From DATAEU01 sp046724395 (GTDB lineage Bacteria > Actinomycetota > UBA4738 > HRBIN12): a stretch of DNA of 22,811 bases. A program made the translations under genes and the position numbers. The stretch spans positions 1 to 22,811 of the forward strand of contig JBKOWM010000101.1 in the NCBI GenBank assembly GCA_046724395.1, read 5' to 3'. Shown here piece by piece: positions 7,674 to 15,632 of the stretch (positions are counted from its first letter, which is position 1; every line of letters starts with the position of its first letter). The notes below the pieces were generated by a model. The model did not search any database. It was not told the origin of the DNA and saw nothing but the letters and a program-made list of their open reading frames with translations.

Positions 7674-7961
7674 ATGGCCGTCCACGCGGTCGTGCTCGTG
7701 CAGTGCGAGATCGACGAGATCCCCGAGGCCGCGCAGGCGATCGCGGAAATCGACGGAGTCAGCGAGGTCTACTCGGTGGCGGGTGAGTTCGACCTCGTCG
7801 CCGTGGTGCGCGTCGCCGCGCATGAGGACCTGGCGAGGGTCATCCCCGGGGGCATCGCGAAGGTCGAAGGCGTCGCGCGCACCGAAACGCTCATCGCCTT
7901 TCAGGTGTTCTCGCGGCACGACCTGGACCGGTTGTTCTCCATCGGTTTCGACGACGTCTAA
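7674..7961 (+). CDS. Stand-alone Lrp/AsnC ligand-binding (RAM) domain protein
   Basis: This 95-residue protein aligns with the C-terminal RAM domain of Lrp/AsnC regulators: VHAVVLVQCEIDEIPEAAQAIAEIDGVSEVYSVAGEFDLVAVVRV is a beta-alpha-beta unit with the typical VAGEFDLV turn, and IAKVEGVARTETLIAFQVF is the second half. The N-terminal helix-turn-helix is missing, as in the stand-alone RAM proteins common in actinobacteria, which oligomerise and bind amino acids or other small effectors. Its target is unknown. It starts 2 bp after the thiolase stop, so its ligand may relate to thiolase metabolism (inference). Its stop overlaps the stop of the convergent gene by 4 bp. Confidence 0.85.
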   Translation: MAVHAVVLVQCEIDEIPEAAQAIAEIDGVSEVYSVAGEFDLVAVVRVAAHEDLARVIPGGIAKVEGVARTETLIAFQVFSRHDLDRLFSIGFDDV

Positions 7962-8335
7962 TCCGGTCGATCGGGCGACGTGACCGGCAACTCGATCGCG
8001 ACTGGGAGCGCGGTCCTCGCCCACTCGTCCAGATCACTCGACGATCGAGGGACATACTTGTCGAGCAGAAGCCTGCGAGCCAGGGCGTCCTCGTCCGGAT
8101 CCTCGACGACGTGGGCGCGGCAGATCATGTCGTCGCCGCCGAGGCGCAGTCCGACACGCGGCTCCTGTCGGATGTTGCGCACCCAGTCGCTCTGATCGCC
8201 GCCGCCGGCCAGCAGGAACAGTCGCCCGTCGTGTACGGCAAACCAGATCTCGATGGTGTGCGGGTTGCCCGAATGGCGTCCCGTTGTCGTGACGTAGCAG
8301 TAGTCGAGCTGCGCCGGGTCGTCGTCGTCGGTCAC
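7958..8335 (-). CDS. Deazaflavin (F420)-dependent nitroreductase-family protein
   Basis: This 125-residue split-barrel protein resembles the Ddn/DUF385 group. LDYCYVTTTGRHSGNPHTIEIWFAVHDG matches the usual LTTTGRKSG..WF motif, and LFLLAGGG followed by SDWVRNIRQEPRV matches the second strand and the W-x-x-N-L/I-R element. Members of the group bind F420 or flavins and reduce varied small molecules; the substrate here is unknown. The start is GTG at 8335, which overlaps the stop of the upstream 36-residue gene in a GTGA, so translation is probably coupled. It is the last gene of the minus-strand operon that begins at 9363. Confidence 0.8.
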   Translation of the reverse strand: MTDDDDPAQLDYCYVTTTGRHSGNPHTIEIWFAVHDGRLFLLAGGGDQSDWVRNIRQEPRVGLRLGGDDMICRAHVVEDPDEDALARRLLLDKYVPRSSSDLDEWARTALPVAIELPVTSPDRPD

Positions 8336-8442
8336 GCGCGCGCGACCCACGCGAGGAGCAGCGCGACGACGACGATCGCCGCCACCAGCAGCAGGACGTC
8401 CGCCCGCTTGATCTTGCCCGGCTGCATCGCGTTGAACCCCAT
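8332..8442 (-). CDS. Small single-pass membrane protein (36 residues)
   Basis: ATG 8442 opens a 36-codon frame whose stop overlaps the next start in a GTGA. The peptide begins MGFNAMQPGKIKRAD and continues with about 20 hydrophobic residues (VLLLVAAIVVVALLLAWV) before ending ARA. It is therefore a basic N-terminal segment followed by one transmembrane helix. By the positive-inside rule the N terminus should be cytoplasmic. The codons are high in G/C at position 3, and the frame fits the operon exactly. I recognise no family. It may anchor or modulate a neighbour, but that is a guess from position. Confidence 0.65.
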   Translation of the reverse strand: MGFNAMQPGKIKRADVLLLVAAIVVVALLLAWVARA

Positions 8443-8472
8443 CGCGGATCCGTCCGTCTCTCTCTCTCCGTC

Positions 8473-8649
8473 TTATCCCCGCAGGCCGTAGTACTCGCGA
8501 AACTTCTCGTTCGACAGCCAGTAGATGTGTTGGCGCACGGTCGATGCGTACGTCCACGCCTCGGTCTCGTCGCGACAGGGACGGGATGCAAGCTCCTGCC
8601 CGTCGCCATCGAGGATCGCGACCGACCAGCGGCCGTCGGTGTGGCGCAC
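8473..8649 (-). CDS. Hypothetical protein (about 58 residues), start uncertain
   Basis: A minus-strand frame ending in TAA at 8475-8473 encodes a protein-like sequence: RHTDGRWSVAILDGDGQELA, then a Cys-Arg-Asp-Glu turn, then ETEAWTYASTVRQHIYWLSN and EKFREYYGLRG. It looks like two or three beta strands followed by an amphipathic, aromatic-rich helix. The first standard in-frame start codon is GTG 8649. The frame stays open further upstream with plausible residues (DDRDGANHHRVDV), so translation may begin at a non-standard codon near the upstream stop at 8684. I recognise no family. It lies between the zinc-ribbon gene and the membrane peptide, on the same strand. Confidence 0.55.
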   Translation of the reverse strand: MRHTDGRWSVAILDGDGQELASRPCRDETEAWTYASTVRQHIYWLSNEKFREYYGLRG

Positions 8650-8683
8650 GTCGACGCGGTGGTGATTCGCGCCGTCGCGATCG

Positions 8684-8971
8684 TCAGCGCTCGTGCTCGT
8701 GCGCTCGCTCCAGTCGTTCCAAGTGCTCGCGAATCGTCGCGAGGATCGACGCGGCGTCCAGGACGAGCTCCGGTTCGAGATCCGCGATCTTCTCGAGCGC
8801 GTTCTCGAGCGTGTTCCCCGCGGCCTCTGCCTGGATCAACGAGTCGACGAGGACGGCGGCGTAGTCCGGCTGGAGCGGCTTGCCGTCCCACGGGCACCGC
8901 CCCCCGGACGCGATCACCTGCTCCGCCAAGAACTCGCGCCCGCAGTGCAGGCACGTCCCCTTGATCTTCAT
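8684..8971 (-). CDS. Zinc-ribbon-like protein with C-terminal helix, unknown function
   Basis: This 95-residue protein starts MKIKGTCLHCGREF, giving Cys7-x2-Cys10, and continues to GGRCPWDGKPL with Cys26. The expected fourth ligand of a CPxCG knuckle is replaced by Asp29, so the ribbon is degenerate or binds metal through Asp. Residues about 37-95 are predicted helical and end in an acidic/basic heptad-like tail (IREHLERLERAHEHER). I do not recognise a named family. Its ATG overlaps the stop of the receiver-like gene in an ATGA, so the two are probably made together and may interact. Confidence 0.75.
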   Translation of the reverse strand: MKIKGTCLHCGREFLAEQVIASGGRCPWDGKPLQPDYAAVLVDSLIQAEAAGNTLENALEKIADLEPELVLDAASILATIREHLERLERAHEHER

Positions 8972-9363
8972 ACGGGCTCCCCGGCCTTCACGAGGCCGAG
9001 CAGCCGATCCGCGAGCGCGAACGGGTCAACCGGCTTGACGAACCACGCGTCGGCGCCCGACCACTTCGCCAGCCAGACGTCCTGGCGACGGTCGAGCAGG
9101 ATGACGATCGCCCCCGTATACGGTTGCTCCGCCCCACGAAGATCCTTCGCGAGTGCGAAGGCGCCCATCCGAGACGCGATCTCCTCGGCAACGATCGCGT
9201 CGGGCTGTTCGCGCCACGCGAGCCGAAGTCCGGCGACGCCATCGGCGGCTTCGAGAAACTCCAGCCGTGCGCCCAACCGCCGCTCGATGCCGGCGACCGC
9301 CACGCGCATGAGATCTCGCGAGCGCGCATTTGGCGCGACGAGCAACACCTTCACGCGGCGCAT
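8968..9363 (-). CDS. Receiver-like (REC) domain protein without phospho-acceptor Asp
   Basis: This 131-residue protein is a single CheY-like receiver fold: strand 1 is VKVLLVAPNARSRDLM, and the last strand and loop are GADAWFVKPVDPFALADRLLGLV with the conserved Lys of the VKP motif (Lys110). The two acidic residues that bind Mg2+ in normal receivers are Ala-Pro here. The segment corresponding to D-L-V-L-L-D reads D-A-I-V-A-E, so the acceptor position is Glu60. It should not be phosphorylated and may mimic the active state. ATG 9363 has GGAGGG 11 nt upstream. A TACGAT element that overlaps this ATG would instead give a leaderless start at GTG 9354 (MKVLLVAPN). It heads the minus-strand operon. 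Confidence 0.75.
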   Translation of the reverse strand: MRRVKVLLVAPNARSRDLMRVAVAGIERRLGARLEFLEAADGVAGLRLAWREQPDAIVAEEIASRMGAFALAKDLRGAEQPYTGAIVILLDRRQDVWLAKWSGADAWFVKPVDPFALADRLLGLVKAGEPV

Positions 9364-9380
9364 CGTACCAGTGGCCCTCC

Positions 9381-9437
9381 GCGCGCCCGGGAACCGCCGG
9401 GCAAGGGCGCGCACCGCGGGAGCCGTTCCAGCGGTGC
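9381..9437. repeat. Two adjacent perfect inverted repeats between divergent genes
   Basis: GCGCGCCC (9381-9388) and GGGCGCGC (9405-9412) are perfect 8-bp arms separated by 16 nt. They are followed by GCACCGC (9411-9417) and GCGGTGC (9431-9437), perfect 7-bp arms separated by 13 nt. Together they fill most of the 93-bp gap between the receiver-like gene and the aquaporin gene. They could be operators or structure in the aquaporin leader. High GC makes chance repeats more likely, so confidence in function is low. Confidence 0.4.
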
Positions 9438-9456
9438 GACCGCGACGAGACACGCG

Positions 9457-10221
9457 ATGCGCGCGAGCGGCTTCTCGACTAACGTCCGCCGCCGGATGCA
9501 CGAGCGCTGGCGGCCCGAAGCCGCAGCCGGCGAGATCGCTCTCGGACGCGCCGCGGCGGCGGAGCTCGTGGGCTCGTTCGCGGTCGTCCTTGCGGCCGCC
9601 GGGTCCGTGGTCGTCGCAGGATCCGTCGGCGGCGGGCTCGTTGGCGTCGCCGTCGCGACAGGATCGGCGTTCGCGGCGGCCCTTGCCCTCACGCTGCCCC
9701 TTTCGGGAGGCGGCGTGAATCCGGTGATCACCTCGGCCCTGTGGGTTCTCGGGCGCCTGGCGACGGTCCGAGCGCTGGTGTACGTCGCGGCGCAGCTCGC
9801 CGGCGGGGTCCTCGCCGGCGTCGTCCTGCGCCTGGCCGTCCCGAAGGCGACGTGGCGGCCCGCGGCGGTCGGTGCGCCGCTGCTCGCCGAGGGTGTCGGT
9901 GCAGGCCGAGCGGTCCTGCTCGAGGCCGTCTTGTCGTTCCTCTTGACCCTCGTCGCCATCGCGCTGATCGTGGACGAGCGCAGCGCCTCCCCGTGGCGCG
10001 CGGCGCCGGCGCTCGGCGGGTTCCTGGCGGCAGCGACGCTCGTCGCCTGGCCACTCACGGGCGCGGCGCTGAATCCCGCCCGCGCATTCGGACCGGAGGT
10101 CGCCGGCGGGGTCTGGACCGAATGGTGGATCTACTGGGTGGGACCCGCCTCCGGGGCGGTCGTCGGAGCGGTCGCGTACTGGTGGGCGTACCTCCGCGCC
10201 GAAGACGGCGACGAGGTCTGA
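9457..10221 (+). CDS. MIP-family channel (aquaporin/glycerol facilitator)
   Basis: This roughly 254-residue integral membrane protein has six hydrophobic helices and both MIP half-helix motifs. The first is GGGVNPVITSALW (NPV instead of NPA) and the second is TGAALNPARAFGP, with the selectivity-filter arginine. The family conducts water, glycerol or small neutral solutes, and the subtype cannot be decided here. Start choice is uncertain: ATG 9457 gives 254 residues, while ATG 9496 gives 241 and has a TAACGT -10-like element 10 nt upstream. Neither has a good Shine-Dalgarno sequence. The divergent gap carries two inverted repeats. Confidence 0.88.
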   Translation: MRASGFSTNVRRRMHERWRPEAAAGEIALGRAAAAELVGSFAVVLAAAGSVVVAGSVGGGLVGVAVATGSAFAAALALTLPLSGGGVNPVITSALWVLGRLATVRALVYVAAQLAGGVLAGVVLRLAVPKATWRPAAVGAPLLAEGVGAGRAVLLEAVLSFLLTLVAIALIVDERSASPWRAAPALGGFLAAATLVAWPLTGAALNPARAFGPEVAGGVWTEWWIYWVGPASGAVVGAVAYWWAYLRAEDGDEV

Positions 10222-10286
10222 CCACACGAGCCACGCGGCCTCTCGTAGCATGGCCGGCGTCAGGCCCGGGGGGTGACTCGGTACCG

Positions 10287-11468
10287 CTGGATACCTACCT
10301 CGACCACGCGTCGGCGGCCCCGATGCACGAGCATGCGAAGCAGGCGTTCGTCGATGCGCTCGATGCTTTCGGCGATCCTTTGCGACTGCACGCAAACGGT
10401 CGCGCCGCGAAACGGGTGCTCGACGACGCGCGCGCTCAGATCGCCGAGGCGATCGGCGCTCAGCCCGACGAGATCGTCTTCACGTCCGGCGGGACGGAGT
10501 CGGTCGCGCTTGCGATCTGGGGAGGCGTCCGGCCGATCCGCGAGATCGGCAACCGAATCGTCACGACGCGGGTCGAGCATCCGTCGGTCGGCGGCGTGCT
10601 CCACACGCTCGAAACCGACGGGTTCGAGGCCGTTCTTGTGGCTGTGGACGAGGACGGCCGCGTCGACCTCGACGCGCTCACCGCGGAGATGCGCGCGCCC
10701 GGGACGCTCCTCGTCTCCCTGCAGCACGCCAACCACGAGGTCGGCACCATCCAGCCGGTCGCCGAGGCCGCACGGCTCGCGCGAGAGCAGGGCGTGCTGT
10801 TCCATACGGACGCGTGCCAGACGGCGGGACGACTGCGGGTCGACGCCCGGGCGATCGGCGCGGACCTGCTGTCCATCTCGGCACACAAGTTCGGCGGGCC
10901 GCCGGGCGTCGGCGCCCTGTACGTCCGTCGCGGCACACCGATCGCCGCGTATCCGTGCGGCGACGACCGCGAGCGCAAGCGGCGGTCCGGCATAGAGAAC
11001 GTCCCCGGCGTTGCGGCGATGGCCGCGGCCATCGAGGCCTCGCTTCGCGAACTCGCGGATCAGGCGGCGGCGCAGTGGGCACTGACGACGAGGCTGCGTG
11101 AGGGCCTCGAGGCCATGCACGGCGTCCGCCTGCACGGGCACCGGACGCAGCGCGTCCCGCACGTTGTGTGCTTCACGGTGGACGACCTCGACCCCGAGAT
11201 CCTCGCCATGGCGCTCGACGACCGCGGTTTCCGGCTCGCGGTCGGGTCGAACTGCTCGGGCGCGTCGTCGGAGCCCTCGCCTGTCCTCGACGCAATGGGC
11301 ATCCCGGCGATGTCGTCGTTTCGCGCCGCGACGGGTCGGGACACCACCGCGCACGATGTGGAACGTCTTCTCGAGGTCCTCCCGCCTCTCGTCGAGGACC
11401 TTCGCCGGGTGGAGACGCGGGCGGACGCCGCGATGTCCCGCTACGGCATCGGCGGTCGCGACCAGTAG
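10287..11468 (+). CDS. Cysteine desulfurase (NifS/IscS-like class V aminotransferase)
   Basis: This protein of about 393 residues has the family N terminus (TYLDHASAAP), a GGTESVALA loop, HTDACQTAGR, the PLP lysine in SISAHKFGGPPGVGALY (Lys201), and the catalytic Cys323 in GSNCSGASSEPS. It removes sulfur from cysteine for Fe-S clusters or thiolation; no IscU/SufU scaffold gene is adjacent. No ATG, GTG or TTG lies in frame between the aquaporin stop and the conserved N terminus. CTG 10287 is the best placed codon, with GGGGGG about 13 nt upstream. ATG 10323 would delete the conserved first strand. A TAGCAT element at 10246-10251 may be its promoter. A sequencing error upstream cannot be excluded. 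Confidence 0.85.
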   Translation: MDTYLDHASAAPMHEHAKQAFVDALDAFGDPLRLHANGRAAKRVLDDARAQIAEAIGAQPDEIVFTSGGTESVALAIWGGVRPIREIGNRIVTTRVEHPSVGGVLHTLETDGFEAVLVAVDEDGRVDLDALTAEMRAPGTLLVSLQHANHEVGTIQPVAEAARLAREQGVLFHTDACQTAGRLRVDARAIGADLLSISAHKFGGPPGVGALYVRRGTPIAAYPCGDDRERKRRSGIENVPGVAAMAAAIEASLRELADQAAAQWALTTRLREGLEAMHGVRLHGHRTQRVPHVVCFTVDDLDPEILAMALDDRGFRLAVGSNCSGASSEPSPVLDAMGIPAMSSFRAATGRDTTAHDVERLLEVLPPLVEDLRRVETRADAAMSRYGIGGRDQ

Positions 11469-11487
11469 GCGGGACCGCGTCTCGTCA

Positions 11488-12527
<1,040 letters not shown>

Positions 12528-12531
<4 letters not shown>

Positions 12532-14429
12532 GTGCTGGTTGCTTCCTTTTCTCTTTCTGGTGCTCGATCGGTGGCCTTGTCCACGTCTTCGTCTCGCGAC
12601 AGCATCGCCTGGATCTGGGTCTCGAGCTCCTCGGCGAAGATCGGTTGGCCCTGCACCTTCGTGTAGCTCGTGGCATCGACGAGGTACTTGCCGCGGATCA
12701 GCAGCGCGAGCTGGCCGCGGTTCATCTCGGGGATCAGCACGCGGCGGTACCGAGTGACGACGTCGCCCGTGTTCCTCGGGAACGGGTTCAGGTGGTACAG
12801 CTGCGCCGTTGCGACGGCCTTGCCCTCGTCCCGGACCCGCCTGGCGGCGGCGCGGATGGTCCCGTACGAGGATCCCCATCCCAGGACGAGCAACTCTGCG
12901 TCGCCGTCGGGATCGTCCACCTCGAGCGGCGGGATGTCGTCGGAGATCCGTTCCACCTTCGCCGCGCGCACCTCGGTCATGCGCTCGTGGTTGAGGGGGT
13001 CGTAGCTGATTGCGCCGGTCTCGTCCTTCTCCAGCCCGCCCACGCGGTGCCGAAGGCCGGGGGTTCCCGGGATCGCCCACGGTCTCGAGAGGTTCTCGTC
13101 GCGTAGGTAGGGCAGAAACTCCTGGCCGGCGTTGGGACCGGTCGCAAAGTTCGGATCGATCCGGGGGAGCGCCGCGACGACGGGGATCGGCCAGGGCTCG
13201 GAGGAGTTGGCCAGGAACGTGTCGGAGAGCAGGATGACCGGCGTTCGGTACTTCACGGCGATGCGAACGGCCTCGATGGCGGCATCGAAGCAGTTCCCGG
13301 GCGAGTGCGCCGCGACGACCGGCATCGGCGACTCGCCGTGACGGCCAAAGAGCGCGAGCAGCAGGTCGGCGGCTTCCGTCTTCGTCGGCATTCCCGTCGA
13401 CGGCCCGGCGCGCTGCACGTCGACGATCACCATCGGCAGTTCCAACGTCACGGCGAGCCCGAGCGTCTCGGCCTTCAGATCCATACCGGGGCCGCTCGTC
13501 CCGGTCACGCCGAGCTGACCGGCGAACGACGCGCCGAGCGCGACGTTGGCGGCCGCGATCTCGTCCTCGGCCTGCAGCGTGCGAACGCCGAAGTTCTTGA
13601 GCCGCGACAGCTCGTGCAGCAGCTCCGAGGCGGGCGTGATCGGGTAGCTCGCGTAGAACAGGGGGATGCCGGCGCGGTCGCTCGCGGCGACGAGCCCCCA
13701 CGCGAGCGCCGTCGCGCCGGAGATGTTCCGGTACGTGCCGGGGTTGGCCGGCGCCGGCCTGACCACGTACGAGTGAGCGAAGAGCTCGGTGGTCTCGCCG
13801 AAGTTGTACCCGGCCTTGAACGCGGCGACGTTCGCGTCGTAGACCTGCGGTTTGTCGGAGAACTTCTTGTGCAGCCAGTTGAGCGTCACGTCGACGGGCC
13901 GGCCGTACATCCACGAAACCAAACCGAGGGCGAACATGTTCTTCGAGCGCTCGGCCTCCTTGCGCGTCAGCCCCAACTCCTCGACCGCGCGGACCGTGAT
14001 CGAGGTCATGGGGACGCGGTACACCTGGTAGCCGTCGAGCGTCCCATCATCCAGCGGGTTCGAGGAGTACCCCGCCTTCTCCAAGTTGCGCTGCAGGAAC
14101 GCGTCCTCGTTCAGGATGACGGTCCCACCCTTCTCGACGGAGCGGAGCTCCGCCTTCAGCGCGGCGGGGTTCATGGCGACGAGCACGTTCGGGTGATCGC
14201 CCGGCGTCATGATGTCGCGCGAGGCGAACTGGATCTGGAACGCCGAGACACCGTGGACGGTTCCGGCCGGCGCCCGGATCTCGGCGGGAAAATCCGGGAG
14301 CGTTGCCAGGTCGTTGCCGAGTACGGCGGTGGCGTTCGTGAAACGATCACCGGTCAACTGCATCCCGTCGCCCGAGTCGCCCGCGAACCGGATGACGACG
14401 CGTTCCTTCTCTTCGACTGCCTTTGACAT
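12528..14429 (-). CDS. korA: 2-oxoacid:ferredoxin oxidoreductase, fused gamma-alpha subunit
   Basis: This 633-residue protein has the gamma domain first (VIRFAGDSGDGMQLTGDRF to about residue 190) and then the alpha domain from about 230, with YASYPITPASELLHEL, TGTSGPGMDLKAE and a C-terminal lobe (LVLGWGSSYGTIRAAARRV; IPEMNRGQLALLIRGKYLVD). The gamma-alpha order and length match the two-subunit KorAB enzymes of actinobacteria and aerobic archaea. No ferredoxin gene is adjacent. ATG 14429 is the first start codon after an in-frame TAA, yet the strong Shine-Dalgarno AAAGGAGG is 28 nt away, with a 7-bp hairpin between. The divergent aldo/keto reductase unit starts about 220 bp away. Confidence 0.95.
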
Positions 14430-14465
14430 CCGTTTGCGCCGGGCGCAGCCCGGCCCGCCTCCTTT
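14430..14465 (-). promoter_or_regulatory. korA leader: Shine-Dalgarno separated from ATG by a hairpin
   Basis: On the minus strand AAAGGAGG (14465-14458) is followed by GCCGGGC (14454-14448), loop TGC, GCCCGGC (14444-14438), and then the korA ATG at 14429. The linear gap from GGAGG to ATG is 28 nt. Folding the 17-nt hairpin reduces it to about 11 nt, a workable spacing. No ATG, GTG or TTG lies in frame between the upstream in-frame TAA and this ATG, so the distant Shine-Dalgarno cannot serve an earlier standard start. Confidence 0.6.
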
Positions 14466-14510
14466 GTGGGAGTCCTCTCCTCGCGGTTAGTCCCGCTCGG
14501 GGCTTATTTC

Positions 14511-14516
14511 AATGTA
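14511..14516 (-). promoter_or_regulatory. Possible -10 element for korAB
   Basis: TACATT on the minus strand (4 of 6 consensus bases) would place the start of transcription near 14504, with a leader of about 75 nt containing the Shine-Dalgarno/hairpin arrangement. No good -35 element is visible. It is the only TAnnnT candidate I noted in the korA leader. Confidence 0.35.
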
Positions 14517-14590
14517 CCGCCTGGCTGGACATGGAACACCGGCGGTACGCGCTAGCATCGGTCGCGGCCGGGGCGTTCTGAAGCGTGGCC

Positions 14591-14608
14591 ATTGAACGGC
14601 CGATCAAT
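14591..14608. promoter_or_regulatory. Operator-like palindrome upstream of the aldo/keto reductase
   Basis: ATTGAACGGCCGATCAAT pairs in 8 of 9 positions per arm. Its core TGAACGGCCGATCA (14593-14606) differs by one base from the perfect palindrome TGAACGGCCGTTCA at 20918-20931, upstream of the aminotransferase gene. Size and symmetry fit a TetR-family operator. It lies about 40 bp before the aldo/keto reductase start, in the gap shared with korAB. Confidence 0.6.
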
Positions 14609-14649
14609 GCGGGCGCCCAGGGAAGATCGTGAGCGAAAGGAACATGCGC

Positions 14650-15603
14650 ATGCGGATGCGACGGCTCGGTTCGCAGGGACCCGAGATCTCGGTGGTCGGC
14701 TACGGCGCCTGGGAAGCCGGCGGCGGCAGCGAGTGGGGCGACGCCAAGCCAGATGAGCGGATCGTGGACGCGATCCGAGCCGGGCTCGACGCCGGCATCA
14801 CCTGGATCGACACGGCCGAGGTCTACGGGGACGGCCGATCCGAGGAGCTGGTCGGCGTTGCCGTCGCTGGTCGGCGGAGCGATGCCTTGATCTTCAGCAA
14901 GGTGGGTCCGGCCCCCGAGGGCACCGGGTTTCGGCCCGAGGAGGTCCACAAGGCATGCCGGGGAAGCCTGGAGCGCCTCGGCGTCGATCATCTGGACATG
15001 TATCAGCTGCACTGGCCGGATTCGACGGGCGTCCCGGTCGAGGACACATGGGGAGCGATGGCCGAGTTGGTCGGCGAGGGCCTCGTGCGAAACATCGGCG
15101 TATCCAACTTCGACCGTGGGCTGATCGAGCGGTGCGAGGCGGTTCACCACGTCGACTCGCTGCAGCCGGAGTTCTCGATGCTCGACCTCGAGAACGGCGA
15201 TCTCATCGCCTGGTGCGGAGACCGCGGCATCGGGACGATCGCGTACGGCCCGCTCGCGTACGGGATCCTGAGCGGGGCCATCACGGCGCAAACGACGTTT
15301 GACCCTGGAGACCATCGGGCCCGCGGCGGCGATGTGTGGGAGACGTTCCTCCGCCCCGACGTGATCGACGAGACGATGACCGTCGTCGAGGGCGCTCGCC
15401 GCGTTGCGAACCGCCTCGCGGTCTCGGTCGCCAACGTGGCGATCGCGTGGAACGTCGCGCAGCCGGGCGTCACCGGCGCGATCGTCGGAAGCACCGATCC
15501 GGATCACGTCCGGTCCAACGCGGCGGCCGGGGACCTCGAGCTCGACGAGGGGACGCTCGAGGAGCTTCGACGGGTAGTCTCGCGGGGCTCGAGCGCGGGC
15601 TGA
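14650..15603 (+). CDS. Aldo/keto reductase
   Basis: This protein of about 317 residues has an AKR TIM-barrel. The catalytic tetrad is visible as Asp in TWIDTAEVYGDG, Tyr in the same motif, Lys in LIFSKVGP and His in MYQLHWPDS. RNIGVSNFD and the C-terminal GAIVGSTDPDHV are the cofactor-binding segments, so it is NADPH- or NADH-dependent. The substrate is unknown. Four starts are in frame: GTG 14629 and ATG 14644, 14650 and 14656. I prefer 14650 because AGGA (14638-14641) is 8 nt away. The USP-Rieske gene follows after 29 bp on the same strand, so they probably form an operon behind the palindrome at 14591-14608. Confidence 0.88.
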   Translation: MRMRRLGSQGPEISVVGYGAWEAGGGSEWGDAKPDERIVDAIRAGLDAGITWIDTAEVYGDGRSEELVGVAVAGRRSDALIFSKVGPAPEGTGFRPEEVHKACRGSLERLGVDHLDMYQLHWPDSTGVPVEDTWGAMAELVGEGLVRNIGVSNFDRGLIERCEAVHHVDSLQPEFSMLDLENGDLIAWCGDRGIGTIAYGPLAYGILSGAITAQTTFDPGDHRARGGDVWETFLRPDVIDETMTVVEGARRVANRLAVSVANVAIAWNVAQPGVTGAIVGSTDPDHVRSNAAAGDLELDEGTLEELRRVVSRGSSAG

Positions 15604-15632
15604 TCGCCGAGAAAGGAGCAGGGTTTTTCTCG

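Noticed and set aside
12532..13914. Minus-strand frame open from 13914 that continues in frame into korB
   Set aside because: The upstream part is out of frame with korA and its composition (Arg/Gly/Ala-rich, no motif) is that of an off-frame reading; the real korB starts at 12531.
14521..14590. TAGCAT (14553-14558) as the promoter of the aldo/keto reductase unit
   Set aside because: No -35 element at a usable distance; the operator would then lie downstream of the start of transcription. It remains possible but is too weak to list.
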